This document shows, in pieces, positions 5,253-5,378 of a stretch of 5,378 nt of DNA (position 1 is its first letter; every line of letters begins with the position of its first letter). The notes under the pieces are model-generated. The model did no database searches and was not told the DNA's origin. It saw only the letters and a program-made list of their open reading frames with translations. A program made the position numbers and the translations under genes. The DNA is from Bacteroidaceae bacterium (GTDB lineage Bacteria; Bacteroidota; Bacteroidia; Bacteroidales; Bacteroidaceae): positions 1 to 5,378 of the forward strand of contig JAFZUB010000008.1 in the NCBI GenBank assembly GCA_017618515.1, given 5' to 3'.

Positions 5253-5378
5253 ATGTCTAAGCGTACAGAGATATCCACCCTTGGCGAGTTTGGCCTCATC
5301 CGCCACCTCACCGACGATATAAAGCCGCAGCAGCCTTCCACCACCAAAGGTGTCGGCGACGACTGCGCAGTAATAGAA
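5253..5378 (+). CDS. thiL: Thiamine-monophosphate kinase (N-terminal 42 residues, 3' partial)
   Basis: ThiL phosphorylates thiamine monophosphate with ATP to give thiamine diphosphate, the last step of the pathway, in the cytoplasm. Only the first 42 codons are in the window. They read M-S-K-R-T-E-I-S-T-L-G-E-F-G-L-I-R-H-L, the standard ThiL opening. They end in K-G-V-G-D-D-C-A-V-I-E, where D36-D37 form the Mg-ATP-binding GDD motif of the PurM/AIR-synthase-like fold. A Cys follows the motif where Ala is common. ATG at 5253 is the only start in frame with this N-terminus; the ATGs in the heptad array just upstream are out of frame. It follows lpxK by 34 bases on the same strand and is probably cotranscribed. 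The frame stays open to the window edge. Confidence 0.88.
   Translation, partial: MSKRTEISTLGEFGLIRHLTDDIKPQQPSTTKGVGDDCAVIE

Overview
The window looks like an ordinary chromosomal segment from a member of Bacteroidales, most likely a Prevotella-type genome of moderate GC. Three things point there. The genes lack strong Shine-Dalgarno sites close to their starts. A clean Bacteroidetes-type -7 box (TAnnTTTG) precedes sppA. The protein families also fit: a two-domain SppA, LpxK, an FtsB/DivIC-like protein ending in a conserved acidic tail, a Spy-like LTxxQ protein, and ThiL. I see no mobile element, CRISPR array, rRNA or tRNA.

Layout, left to right. (1) The end of a HAD-superfamily phosphatase/phosphomutase gene on + (1-633, 5' end outside the window) closes at a strong hairpin terminator (640-672). 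(2) Convergent to it on - lies a gene for a secreted protein very rich in Cys, Lys, Gly and His, with two LTxxQ-like segments and an internal 42-bp tandem repeat (696-1478). (3) Upstream on -, two overlapping genes encode an FtsB/DivIC-family protein (1934-2242) and a small four-helix membrane protein (1570-1950). (4) A 116-bp divergent region (2243-2358) holds back-to-back promoter candidates separated by a four-unit heptanucleotide array (YTCAATR). (5) On +, sppA (2359-4173), lpxK (4208-5218) and the start of thiL (5253 onward) run head to tail with gaps of 34 bp each and look like one operon.

Functionally this is envelope housekeeping: periplasmic membrane-anchored proteolysis (SppA), lipid A phosphorylation (LpxK), a divisome-type bitopic protein, and a periplasmic Cys-rich protein that may handle metal or envelope stress. 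ThiL (thiamine diphosphate synthesis) is a metabolic passenger.

I found no new multi-gene system. The unusual signals are the Cys-rich secreted protein and the short period-7 intergenic arrays at all three junctions around sppA-lpxK-thiL: YTCAATR twice and AGGAGWA once. In the divergent region the array appears to supply the -33 TTG of the division-gene promoter. No stretch over 300 bases lacks a gene. The 91-bp gap at 1479-1569 is an AT-rich leader in which I could not identify a convincing promoter or terminator.
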